A DNA stretch of 64,000 bases. Origin: Vitellaria paradoxa. Its lineage: Eukaryota > Streptophyta > Magnoliopsida > Ericales > Sapotaceae. Positions 1 through 11,309 of the stretch are shown here, one piece after another. The notes beneath the pieces were generated by a model that ran no database searches, had not been told where the DNA came from, and saw only the letters and a program-made list of their open reading frames with translations. The first letter of the stretch is position 1. Every line of letters starts with the position of its first letter. The stretch is taken from NCBI GenBank assembly GCA_019916065.1, contig CM034236.1, forward strand, positions 56,944,690-57,008,689, written 5' to 3'. The position numbers and the translations under genes are program-made.

Positions 1-1
1 C

Positions 2-1505
2 GTGTCATCCTCCACCGCTTGGCGGCTCGCGTTTGCCTTCCCTGCAATCTTCCAAGCCGTCACTGCACTCATGGTTTTGGTCTACGGCCAGGACTTGCCA
101 GACGGAAACTATAAGCGTTCACGAAACTCCGGCGAGGAACAACAAAAAGAGAAGTGTCTCGATGTTCTCTTGCACGGGCTAAGGAATTACAGAGGGTGGG
201 TACTGGCTTTGATTTATGGGTACTGTTTCGGAGTCGAGTTGACGACTGATAATATCGTAGCGCAGTACTTCCACGATAGGTTTAAGGTGAATATTCAGAC
301 GGCCGGTGCGATAGCTGCGAGCTTCGGGTTGGCGAACTGCGTGTCGAGGCCCGCCGGTGGGGTGATTTCCGACGAGATGGCGAGGAGGTTCGGGATGAGG
401 GGGAGGTTATGGAGCTTGTGGGTGGTTCAAACGGTGGCTGGTTTGCTGTGCGTGTTGCTTGGGCGAGTCAACTCACTGTGGGGATCGGTAGTTGTGATGT
501 GTTGTTTCTCATTATTCGTTCAAGCTGCTTCTGGCCTCACGTTTGGCATTGTCCCCTTTGTTTCCAAAAGGTACATACGCTTACACATTACATGGTATAT
601 TAGTTCACATATATTAAGCTCTGGGGGTCATGACAATTTTTACTATAAAAAAAGGGAAAAAAACGCCGAAAAAAAAAAAAAAAAAACGAAGTAAGTCTAA
701 ACTGAAGGCCATGGTCAAAAGAAATAAAAAGAGAGAAAATAAAAAGAAAATTGAGGAAGTCCCAATTAAAATAAAAAAATGAAAGTAATTAAAACATAAG
801 AATTAGTATAGTCACGAAATTAGAGAATGAAAGAGAGAGAAAAAAAAGTGAAAAAAAATATTGCTTTTAATTTCTCCTTCTTGCAATTTTTTAATTGTCT
901 CTCTCTTTTTTCTTTTCCCTATTTTCTTTAACCATTTATCTTCTATATATTCCAAACATATATATACATATATAGCCTAGACATTATTCGAAAAAATTGA
1001 ATTGGAACCCTGGTGTCGTTTTGCACATAAGGACAATAAGACAATAACCAAGTTAGGCTCAATTTGATGGTCACTGCTCACTAAGGACACTGCTCTGTCG
1101 TATCTTTCAACCACATATATACGTACATTAACCCCACAAAAAGTCAAAAACAGATGACAAGATATTCTAGATTCGTTTGGTAATATTTGAGAATTGGGTA
1201 ACAAAAAGGTGTTTAGTATATATATATATATGTTTGTATCGCTAAAAATATAAAAATTTATTTAAAAAATTTAATCTTAGATATAAAACAATAAAATCAT
1301 ATTCTTACTCTCATTTTTTTTCATAAATATTTGTTAATTTTAATCCCTAAGCAAAATATTTTGTCAATTTATTATAACAAAATTTTCCGCAGAAGCGCTT
1401 CACTTTATGTATTCTTATTATTATTTTTGTTGTTTTTTGCAAGCATATGATTTTAGGATATTTGTAAATTGTACTGTGATGGTGGCGTTGATATACATAC
1501 ATACA

Positions 1506-1536
<31 letters not shown>

Positions 1537-1854
1537 GTATATGTATGTATAAATATATATGTGAGTGTGGTTGATGGTTATTGCAGGTCGCTGGGGGTGA
1601 TATCAGGGATGACGGGGAGCGGTGGAACAGTTGGAGCAGTGGTGACCCAGGTACTGTTGTTTTCTGGGTCCAGCAAATTCTCGACACAAACAAGCATTTC
1701 TCTGATGGGCCTACTCATGCTTGTCTGCACTCTCTCCGTCACCACCATCTACTTCCCTCAATGGGGTGGCATGTTCTGTGGCCCCTCCGCCACCGCCAAG
1801 CCATATGCGAATTCTGTGGAGGAGGAAGAAGAAGATAACCCTTTCATTTCTTGA
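2..1854 (+). CDS. NRT2.7: High-affinity nitrate transporter, NRT2.7-like (3' part; 5' end outside window)
   Basis: Major facilitator (nitrate/nitrite porter) protein that moves nitrate across a membrane; Arabidopsis NRT2.7 is a seed tonoplast transporter. Exons are 2-570 and 1587-1854, giving the last 278 residues. The intron starts with GTACAT and ends TTGCAG, and splits an Arg codon between PFVSK and SLGVISGM, a highly conserved NRT2 stretch. The NNP-type signature AGAIAASFGLAN, followed by CVSRPAGGVISD, is intact. The C-terminal YFPQWGGMFCGPS motif is also typical of NRT2. The tail after it is short and acidic (EEEEED) and lacks the longer tail of NRT2.1-type proteins. The reading frame is open at the left edge, so roughly the first 200 residues are missing from the window, not from the gene. 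Assignment to NRT2.7 rather than another NRT2 rests on the short tail and on the downstream neighbours GT14 and FLOE; the NRT2 family itself is near certain. Confidence 0.85.
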
Positions 1855-2025
1855 ATGATCGATGTTGTTTTAATTTTGCCAGAGCGACTCAGTCAAATAT
1901 TAATGCAACGGAAAAGGTTTATGGCTTTAGGGTTGGAACACCCGCACACGTGGGCGAAGCCAGCATCCAGGCCCGGGGATCCATGTAGGTCCCCTGCGTT
2001 CATACAAATGCCGCTAGTAGCTATA

Positions 2026-2063
<38 letters not shown>

Positions 2064-2882
2064 GGGCTATGTTTCAGGTACCGTTTGGAAAGAAATGATT
2101 TTTTTCTTTTTTTTTTTTTTTAGTTTTTTAATTTTTTCATGTAAATAACCAAAACTACTCTCTTAAGATTTCTCTCAAATTATGAAGAATAAATATCTCA
2201 AATAAAAAAGCTAACAAATGCAGAAAAGAAAAAGCTAACTTATAGCTTGAAAAAAGTCGAGCTTTTTTCTTCGCAACCCTGCCTTTGTCCCATTTACAAT
2301 TTAAAAAAAAAATCACTAGTATAATTTGGTTAAACAAATTAAAGTATGAGCTAATCTTTTTAAAATTTAAATAATTTTTAATTATTATTATTATTATTAT
2401 TATTATCCTAAATTTAACTAAAAAAAAAAATCTTGACTGCATTTTTGTCCACGCACAATCAAATCATAACACGCGCAAGTAAGAGCCAAACAAGAGTCGA
2501 ATGAAAACTCACAAATATTAGTTTCACTATACTATATATATAGGAAATATTAGTTTATAAGTTCACTAGTTTCACTAATATATAATATTAGTTTCACTAT
2601 ACTATATACTATACATTCCAGTTGATTTGCATCTCTTTAAGTTCCTCATTCTTATCCACCGTGTAATTAAGTCTAAAATTTTCACTAGTTTTCTATTTAT
2701 AGCTTAATTATAAGCAAATTAAAGAAACCTAATCGCTATAAAATTAGAAAAATGAGAACTTAATATGACACAAATATATTAATTAAAAATTGATATGATT
2801 TGATTTATTTTTAAAATAAATTAATTATTTAATATATTTGTCCATAAACACAAATTTTCATATATAAAATCTGTTCAAATAT

Positions 2883-3020
2883 TGAGGTTGTTTGGACAAT
2901 CAAAAATTACAAAAAGTTACAAAATATTATCAATTTTTTCAATTAAATTTCGTCACATATCATTTTTATATTATTTTTTTATATTTTTATTATATTTTTT
3001 TACCATCCAAACACTGATTG
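2883..3020. repeat. MITE-like element
   Basis: Imperfect terminal inverted repeats: left end GAGGTTGTTTGGACAATCAA, right end (reverse complement) beginning CAATCAGTGTTTGGATGGT. AT-rich interior with no coding potential. The ends resemble the GTTTGG-type ends of plant Tourist/hAT-derived MITEs. Exact limits and target duplication are not resolved. Confidence 0.45.
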
Positions 3021-3462
3021 GGAGTAATATTTGTAAATTATCTAATAGTTGGGGGCAGACCAAAGTGAAATCCAATGGGTGCATTTGTGCCGACTCGCTT
3101 GAAAATAATATTTATATTACTACTTTTGTTCCCATTTATTCAAAAATTATATTTTTATCCGTATTTTTTATATTTTACCCCATTCATTTATCGCTTGTAC
3201 TTTTATCCTGCAGATTATAAATTCTATATTTACCACTACCAACAAGTGAACTACTTCTTTAATGGTGCATGTAATTTTTATCACGATTTTATTTTAAGCT
3301 AAATGCTTTATTTGATTTAAGATTATCTCTTATATGATAACTATAGGATTACATCCAGCTATTATTGCCTTTTTTCCGGTTATTATCAATACGAAAGCAG
3401 GACAATAAAAACGAATAATTATTGAAAAAAAAAATGTAAAAGATGTTTGATTATTTAAGGCT

Positions 3463-3775
3463 CATTTGGTTTACTTTTTTATTTTTTGTTTTCTGTTTTC
3501 TATTTTGAACTTATTTTTCATTTTATACTTTTGAAAACAAAGAAAAAGTTCAAAATACATTTAGTCACTTGTATTTTTAAAATTTGTTTCAGAAAACAGA
3601 AAATAAATTTACATATAAAATGAAAAATGATAAAAAGTCGTTTTGAACGTTTTTAATCCAAAATAAAGAAAATTTTTAAATAATCAAAACAAAGTATTTT
3701 TTATTTCTTTATTTTGAAATTTTTAAAACATAAAATGAAAATAGAAAAATAAATCGAATACTACCTTAGTGGTTG
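3463..3775. repeat. Dispersed MITE-like repeat, copy 1
   Basis: Begins around AAGGCTCATTTGGTTTAC and is largely repeated, diverged, at about 24890-25200. Shared stretches include GTTTCAGAAAA and ATATAAAATGAAAAATGATA. The interior is A/T homopolymer-rich. The two ends are roughly inverted relative to each other, consistent with a non-autonomous DNA transposon, but no clean target duplication was found. Confidence 0.5.
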
Positions 3776-4796
3776 AGAATGTGATAGGAGAGTTCTACTT
3801 CATAAAAGACTAATTAAGGAAATTTTCTTGCAACTAATTTGTTGGATATGCATCCATTAATTTGGATATTAAGTATTGTTGGATCTACTATGCTTTACAA
3901 ACTATCATGGAAGTGACTTGGATGAAATGAATTAAACATTTACACAATTCTGAATCAAAGTTGTCTGGTAATTGTCTATTATATGGGACGTACTATACAC
4001 TAATAAAGACTTTAAAATTAATTGGGTGACTCTGTTACAAGAATAATGGATTTTAAGTTTTTACACGTTATAAGAGAATGAAATGATTATTTTTATATTT
4101 TTATTCTATTATCTTATATAGTACGTTAATTTAATATGGTACTTTATATTTATTTGAAAATTAAAATGCTACGGTTGCAAATATAAGCTATATTTACACT
4201 TATTTATTTTATTTTTCTTTTAATTAGAAGGGGGGTTTGAGCCATGTTTATTTAACTTTGCGCGGTGAAAGCCCGTCCAACCAAAGAAGATGGCTTGATG
4301 GTTAGGATTGGATTTGTCCAAAGCTCATTTGACTGCCATTGCTGTGCGGATTCAAAAGTCTGTAGATGAAGCTAGATTACTTTCTTATCAAGTATCAAAC
4401 AAACACCAAAACCTAAGAAATGAAAAAAAGGGGGGGGGGTAAAATCTCTATACATAAAAAAAAATGAAATTTAACGTAAAAGATTTTACTTCAAAAGAGA
4501 GGAAATCTTAGTACGTGTTTGTTTAGTGTTATTATTGTTATTAATTTTTTTTCAATTAAGGATTAGCAGAGCCACTAAAGAAAGCAATGGCTGCAATATA
4601 TGATCACAACAGTACTTTTTTATCTTTGCTTGAGAGAAAAGTGCTTAAAATGGCCCGGATCAAATAAATATTATATTTATCAGTTTCCTGCTAGTTGTGA
4701 TCCTGAAGGTGAACACCTCAGCCAGACAGCCACCAACCTGATCAGGTCCTCCAACTATTGATACGCATGACGCGTCGTTCATGGAAAATATTATAG

Positions 4797-4950
4797 CAGG
4801 AGTGTTTGATTGATAAAAGTTTGACTAAAAAGTACAATAAAAATATAAAAATTGATATAAAAGTGTTATATATTAAAATTTGATTAGAAGAAAGTATAAA
4901 AAAAATTAATAAATTTTGAATAATTTTGACCAACTAAATGCCCTCTAAAT
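4797..4950. repeat. MITE family C, copy 1
   Basis: Left end GGAGTGTTTGATTGATAAAA and right end (reverse complement) GAGGGCATTTAGTTGGTCAA form imperfect inverted repeats around an AT-rich core. A second copy with similar ends lies at about 29657-29815. Confidence 0.5.
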
Positions 4951-5635
4951 TTACATATTACCTTTAAACTATTATTGAAAAAGATCGCTTCCCGAAGCTT
5001 TGCCCAATATTGTTAAGAATGCATGTTAAAATGTTTCAGGTTGTAATATGCAAGTAAGAATTTGAGTTTATTGTTTAGTAGTTATTAATCTAAATCTTCT
5101 TATGACCATTACAATTTTCATTTAATGAAACATTCGCAAACTGATCTGAGAGGTATAGCTCTTGAAAAGATAAAATGGGTAATCATTGATTGAAATCTTT
5201 TAACCTTCCCATAATTGACTAAACTGAACTGATAATGATGAAATTAAATTAACCGCAATTGTTTGCATGCAAACCCATGAGAGGGATGGGCAAAATAAAT
5301 AGAAGTTTGATATTCACATGCATAAAACAAAGCATCGCCATGAAGGAATGTTTTGACAGGAACACAAAAGGAGAGGTCAAATGAACTAGATTGTCTTGAC
5401 AACACTCGAAAGTTGTTGCCTAACGACTATTGGTTCTATCGAAATTTTATTGAAGTTGGTTCTAGTACTTCCTAATAGCTTCTGTTAATTTGAAACAGGA
5501 AAAAAAAAAAGTTGAATCACCTAATCAACCTAACTGCAGCCTTTCCTTCCACTCTCTCTATATATACATGCTCTCATGTGCATCGATGCAAACATAACCC
5601 AGCGAGAATCATACCTTTTCAAGAGAGTAAAAGAG

Positions 5636-7818
5636 ATGTCCGCTTCAATTCTGCAGCACTCATCAAAAGCATTTATGAGAATAATCTTTTCTTTGATAGC
5701 GTTACCTTTCCTTCCCTGGAACACTTTCCCAGTATGAGGGTGTATCTGGGCACTACACGCTTGATGTATGTACGTTGTGGCTGGTTAATTAATTAATTTA
5801 TGGTTATATACATGAACAGATTTTATATGTATATATATATATAGCTAGTTTTTCTTACTTTTATTTAAAAGAAAAATTAACATTCTTGAAAATCATTTTG
5901 TATATATGTAGATCAAGCTGCAAAAAGTGACTCGATTGTGCCACACGAAGAGCATCGTTACTGTGAATGGGAGATTTCCTGGTCCTCGCATTGTGGCTAG
6001 GGACGGTGATCGTCTTCTCATAAAAGTTGTTAATCACGTTCAGAACGATATATCGATCCATTGGTGTGAATTTTCACTATTTTTTTTTTGGGTACTAGAG
6101 TATGTAGTGCGATTATGTGCAACAAACACACGCCTTAATTAACTTGTCAATTATATTTGGTGATCAATTATTTAAAGATTTGTTTAGTAAACCGTATTTA
6201 ACTAAGTCTTGACGGATACATTTAAGTTGAAGGTCGAGCCTGGGAAGACCTACCTTCTTCGTATTTGATCAACACAGCCCTCAACGACGAGCTCTTCTTC
6301 AGTATCGCCAATCACACTCTCACTGTTGTTGAAGCTGATGCTATTTATGTCAAACCATTTGAGACGAACGCACTTCTCATCAGCCCCGGACAGACTACAA
6401 ACGTTCTTCTCAAGACCAGATCCCAATTTCCAAATGCCATTTTCTTCATGACCGCGAGACCATACGTGACTGGTTTAGGCACCTTCGACAACTCCACAGT
6501 TGCTGGTATTCTTCAATATGAATCGCCTTCCCTTCACTCTACATTGTCGATGAAAAAACTCCCGCTTTTCAAACCAACCCTACCGCCTTTGAATGATACT
6601 TAATTCCTTTGCCACCAATTTCACCAAAAGACTTAGAAGCTTGGCCAATGCTCAGTACCCTGCTAATGTGCCACAAAAAGTTGACAGACATTTCTTTTTC
6701 ACAATAGGTCTAGGAACGAGCCCTTGTGAGTTGTGACCAATACCAAACATGTCAAGGACCTAATGGAAACAAGGTTTCAGCTTCAGTTAACAATGTGTCC
6801 TCTGTACAACCAAGGACAGCCCTCCTCCAAGCTCACTTTTTTGGGCAATCAAGTGGTGTTTATAGCCCATACTTCCCAATTAATCACAACCACTGGTTTA
6901 ACTATACTGGCACTCCACCAAACAATATATACCATGGTAGGCAATGGAACCAAAGTTTTGGTTCTGCCTTTTAACACTAGTGTGGAGTTAGTGATGCAGG
7001 ATACTAGCATTCTTGGAGCCGAGAGCCACCCTTTGCATCTCCACGGCTTTAACTTTTTTGTTGGTCAAGGTTTTGGGAACTATGACTCAAATAAGGATCC
7101 TAAAAACTTCAATCTTGTGGACCCTGTGGAAAGGAACACAGTGGAGGTGCCCTCTGGTGGGTGGATTGCCATTCGATTTCTAGCCGACAGTCCAGGTGTG
7201 TACAAAATAGTAAAATATAGTATATCATGCATGGTTTGATGGGAATGGTGAAAAAATTGGAGAGGGGAAAGTGGGAAAGGATAGAGATTCCTTCTACTAT
7301 GAAAATTTTCTTTCCCCAGTATAGTTTGGTTAGAGGAAAAGAAAAGTGCAGACAATATATATATATATTAAGAAAAATCATTTTAAAAGAAGGGAGACCC
7401 ATAATAACATAAATGCTTTTCTTGTTTTAATTTCCAACATCCTTTCCCCTTTATCTCTCATTTTCCATCCAAAAAGTGGAGGGGCACGATTTTGTGATAT
7501 ATATTCCAAGATTGATTTAACCATTATCTGTCAAAAGTTGATAATTATGGGTGTATCTGGAGCTCTATTAAAAGAAAAAAATAAATTTAAACAAAATTAC
7601 AACTTTTATCAATTTATACTAAAATTTTTCACTCTGAATACCCTTATATATATATATATATATATTTTAACAACCATGTGTTTTCAGGGGTATGGTTCTT
7701 GCATTGCCACCTGGAAGTCCACACCAGCTGGGGATTGAAGATGGCTTGGCTCGTCTTAGATGGAAAGCTTCCCAACCAGAAGTTGCTTCCTCCACCTGCT
7801 GATCTCCTCAAATGTTGA
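5636..7818 (+). pseudogene. Laccase (LAC4/LAC17-type multicopper oxidase) pseudogene
   Basis: Secreted laccases of this clade oxidise monolignols in the cell wall. A hydrophobic leader follows the ATG at 5636 but is out of frame with SGHYTLDV at 5742. The segment at about 5912-6060 encodes [15 protein letters not shown] up to ISIHW, the start of the first copper motif. The exons that should supply the rest of that motif, the HAH region and about 150 further residues are absent. Laccase coding resumes at 6215 ([16 protein letters not shown]), has a +2 frameshift near 6261, runs open to a stop at 6601-6603, then continues with further frame changes near 6600-6735 and beyond. The C-terminal blocks [23 protein letters not shown] and, after an intron at 7196-7687, [15 protein letters not shown] and [16 protein letters not shown] survive, ending at TGA 7816-7818. 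It cannot encode an active enzyme: two type 2/3 copper clusters are gone. Start and internal limits are approximate. Confidence 0.92.
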
Positions 7819-9251
7819 CGATCATGTCTTGACGATGCTCATATCTCGCTCTAACTCTATTTTCACGCTTCAACGGCTCAACCTGAGATTTTCCCTTTTC
7901 ATCGGTGTTTAGGCTTTTCGTACTCCTTCCCCCCCCCCCCTTTTTTTTTTCTTGAAGTCGTTGTATTTCTCACCAACTGTGGATTATATAAGAAGGAAAG
8001 CAATAAGAGGAGAAGATAATTTTTTTTTCTTTTTTTTTTTAACGTTCAAAATTTATTATGGTTCTGTAAGGAAGCCTCAATAATAATTTGGGTAATTATT
8101 CAAATTTTATTTTTTATTTTATTTATTTATTTTTAAATTAATTCCTAGTATGATGTTGAAGGCAAGAACTTTTTCTTACGGTACTAGTATTAACTAAGAT
8201 AACGTTTAATATTCACCCCAGCTATTAATTTTCATCAAATTCAAACCTAAATTTTCACAATTAACTGAAATTATAATTTTACATGATAAAATATTATTAC
8301 TGAATTTTTTTTTAATAAGTATGAGTTTGGAGTAAGATAAAGTTAGATAAATTGAGAGTTCGTAATGCGTGCAGTGAAAGAAAAAAATTGATGTAATATA
8401 AAGTTAACAGAAATTTATATAATTTTTTAAAATTTGTTTGCAAACCAAACTCACCCTAAATGAGGTCGGCTACATTCATTTTGTATAAATAAGAGTCGTA
8501 CATATTTTTTATCAAATCACATCTAATCATATTTTTTTATTTTATTTACTTACATTAATTTTGGTCAAAGTGGTAAAATTTAAATATTTTAAAATCTAGA
8601 GAGATTCAAAATTCAAGCAGTTTGTCTGTAGATCCGTTTCCGGTGTAAGGTATGTTGTTGGATTTGCTGCGTTTTTGCTTTATTCGGCATCATAAAGTGC
8701 CAAATTTTTTTTTTTAGTCCGAACTCATATCGATTTATTATAATTTCTCAATAAATCGAATAATCAGTAGATAAATCAAAAAAATATATCTTAACCCTCA
8801 CACATATCGCGATTGTGTCAGAATTCAAACGCATGTAATTTTTACAGAGAACATATTTACAAGCCACTCAAGATTAATTTCAGGAACCATAAAGTGCCTA
8901 ATTATTAAATGGTGGGAATAGGTTTTAATCTGGGTGATAAAATCCAACTTTGGAAACAAATTCTAATATAGTCTTGGTGGACCTTCTGGGCCTTCGATGA
9001 AACATTTGAAAGAGAGAGTTTTGGAGAACTAAAAATATGTTAAAAATATTTGGGCCTAATGGCGTAGAATCGGTGCGTGGCTAATTGCGATGGGCCAACG
9101 TGGACCGGGGCTTCAAATGAATCTACTATGCTATGGAGGATAGACAACAAAAGGAAATATCAAACATAGCAAACAAGAAAATATCCAAAGATATTGTAGA
9201 TTGATTCTTCCTCTGAAAGCAGAGCCAACGTCCGTCCAACAAGCAAGAAAT
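7819..9251. other. Intergenic; MITE and the promoter of the J-protein gene
   Basis: No coding sequence recognised. Contains a C-run followed by a T-run at about 7930-7951, one Tourist-like MITE (8319-8456) and the presumed promoter and 5' UTR of the downstream J-protein gene. Confidence 0.65.
8319..8456. mobile_element. MITE family A (Tourist/PIF-Harbinger-like), copy 1
   Basis: 138-bp element flanked by TAA at 8316-8318 and 8457-8459. The ends are GTATGAGTTTGG and, reverse-complemented, GGGTGAGTTTGG. The interior matches the reverse complement of the element at 13738-13905, including TTCGTAATGCGTGCAGTGA and ATATAAAGTTAACAGA. The 3-bp TAA duplication and GTTTGG ends fit Tourist-like MITEs of the PIF/Harbinger superfamily. 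Confidence 0.75.
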
Positions 9252-9659
9252 ATGCTGGTGTCTGTAGTCTCAACTCCCAGACTCACTGTGCCAAACCACT
9301 TCCATCATCAAAGTTTCCGGCCATACATGCCCACTCGGAGGTAAATTCGATCACTTTCAGAACTCGACTGTCAAGAAACAGAGCAACGATCAATTGCCTT
9401 TGGTAACTCCATTTTCTCTTCTTCTCAAATTTGTTTGAATACGTTGTATAGATGGGGACGGCAGAAATCTTCAGCGACCAAATGCTGTAAGAGGGCTGAG
9501 GAAAGATCAAGAACAGAGAAGAACTACTACGAGTTGCTTGGAGTTTCTGTTGATTCAACTACCCAAGAAATCAAACACACCTACAGAAAGTTGCAAAAGA
9601 AATATCACCCAGATATCGCAGGCCAAAAGGTCCATTCTTTCCATATGATACCTTTCTTC

Positions 9660-9700
<41 letters not shown>

Positions 9701-10725
9701 TTCGTGCGTGTAATATAACTCTTCATGTGCGGTTTTTGGAAAATTGAGTGATTTCCCTTTTCTTGTTTCAGAGTCACGAGTATATTTTAATGCTGAATGA
9801 GGCATATAAGGTGTTGATGAGGGAGGATCTCAGAAGAGAGTATGATGCTTCTATTGGCCAACCGAGAGTTGGTTTTGGGAGAAACATCCCTGACTTGGGT
9901 TATAGCTCATGGAAAGGCGACTTGAGACCCCAAGCTCTGTTTGTTGATGAAAATGTTTGCATAGGTCACAAAACTATTCCCAAAAATTCAATTCTTAAAT
10001 TTTCCCAATTCAAAGGTAAAGAAAAATAATAATAAAAAAATGAAAAAACAATTGGTCGACTTGGGTTTTAGATTTTAAACTGGATGCAGGTTGTGGAGAA
10101 TGTGTCCACCATGCTACCAACACCTTCATGATGGATGAATCTCTTGGATGTGCACGTGTCAAAGTCCAATACGGAGACGACGAAAGAAAATTAGAGGTAA
10201 AATTCTGAGCAGGGCTATAATTTGGTATTATTGCTAGAATACAATTTTAATTATAAAAAGAAAAAGGAAAAAAAAAAGTAAAAATGACTAGCAATATAAT
10301 TTACAGGTGTCAGTCGATTCATGTCCTGTGAACTGTATCTATTGGGTGGAGAGAGAGGAGTTGCCAGTGCTCGAGTTTCTAATCAGGCCTAAACCAAAAG
10401 AAGGGCACGGCATATTTGGACAAGGCTGGGAAAGACCTAAAAACGTTTTCGTGGCAGCCAAGGCTTTCAACAAGCAGCTGGAACGAGAAGCTGCAAATCA
10501 TCACAGAAACGGTAAATACCAACGACAGCTTGACTCAACTGATTGACATCAATCCATCTCTGTAAAAATATTCATAAATGCTTTACTGGAATTGCAGCGG
10601 GGCAGACAGTTGAAAAAGAAACCCCAGCTCAAGCAGCGGCTCGAGAAAATGCGAGTACGCAGTTAAAGACGGAGAGGTTTTCAAAAGTTTGGGAGTGGGT
10701 GAATCATGTATTTGGCCAATATTAA
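9252..10725 (+). CDS. DJC82: Plastid-type J-protein with ferredoxin-like 4Fe-4S domain (DJC82/DJC77 type)
   Basis: Co-chaperone of the DnaJ type-C group that adds an iron-sulfur domain to a J domain; Arabidopsis DJC76, DJC77 and DJC82 are chloroplast proteins of this build. Six exons: 9252-9340, 9452-9629, 9772-9964, 10090-10196, 10307-10511, 10598-10725; all junctions are GT-AG and in phase, giving 299 residues. Residues 1 to about 50 are rich in Ser, Arg and basic residues with few acids and look like a plastid transit peptide. The J domain covers about 54-116, with the HPD motif at 82-84. The ferredoxin-like part has Cys152, Cys155 and Cys158 (CxxCxxC) and then CPVNC (Cys195, Cys199). The C-terminus is a basic/acidic helix-prone tail. 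The start was chosen because its exon ends at a clean donor and joins the J-domain frame. Symbol chosen by size and architecture; DJC77 is the main alternative. Confidence 0.88.
9667..9697. repeat. (TA)n microsatellite in intron 2 of the J-protein gene
   Basis: A short GT run passes into about 14 TA dinucleotides inside the 9630-9771 intron. Likely polymorphic. Confidence 0.9.
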
Positions 10726-11309
10726 AGACTAATGAGTATTAATTGTGAATTGTGAACTGATTGGAGCAATTGTCATGACTAATGAAAATGAGTACGTAAT
10801 TGGATAAAGAACATGGATAGTCATGTTGTCCAAGTAATGTTGTTGGTAATCAAACAAACAGGAGTGTCTACACGTTTTGTAAAAGAAGTTGCCACTTTTC
10901 AACGATCTCAACTTCATGCATTGCCAATTAAGAAAGGATTTTTTTTTCCCTCTTTTTGTTAGTCCCTTTATTTGAAGTTTAATAATAATTTAAAATGCCT
11001 TAAATGTTGTTTTAAGTTATATGTTAAGGAACATTTACAACCTTGAGTTTTACTCTAAACATATTGATAATTGTGCATTTAATTACATTTATTAGTCAGT
11101 TGCATTTACTATCTTGATTTTTACTCATAGTATAGTTGAAAACATTTATTAGTTAGTTTTGAAAATTATTTGAAAGAAGTGATAATTGATGTAGAAGTAC
11201 ATTCCAATGCACAAAATCAATGTTTTCAATTATCTTAACATGTGCCCTTAAGGCCCTCACTTATCCCTTATTTTTATATATATTGCAGTTCAAATAGCTT
11301 TCTCCACTT

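Larger units (their letters stand above)
1855..5635. other. Intergenic, AT-rich, no gene seen
   Basis: No coding sequence recognised. Holds the presumed 3' UTR of the nitrate transporter, a (TA)n run at 2022-2048, poly-T tracts, a TTA run near 2385-2406 and at least three MITE-like inverted-repeat elements listed separately. Short open frames here are low-complexity AT sequence. Confidence 0.7.

Noticed and set aside
1507..1586. Upstream part of the second nitrate-transporter frame ([12 protein letters not shown])
   Set aside because: It is translated TA/GT microsatellite in the intron; the exon begins at 1587 after TTGCAG.
6726..7239. Two overlapping laccase-like frames read as separate small genes
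   Set aside because: They are successive pieces of one frameshifted laccase relic, not independent genes.
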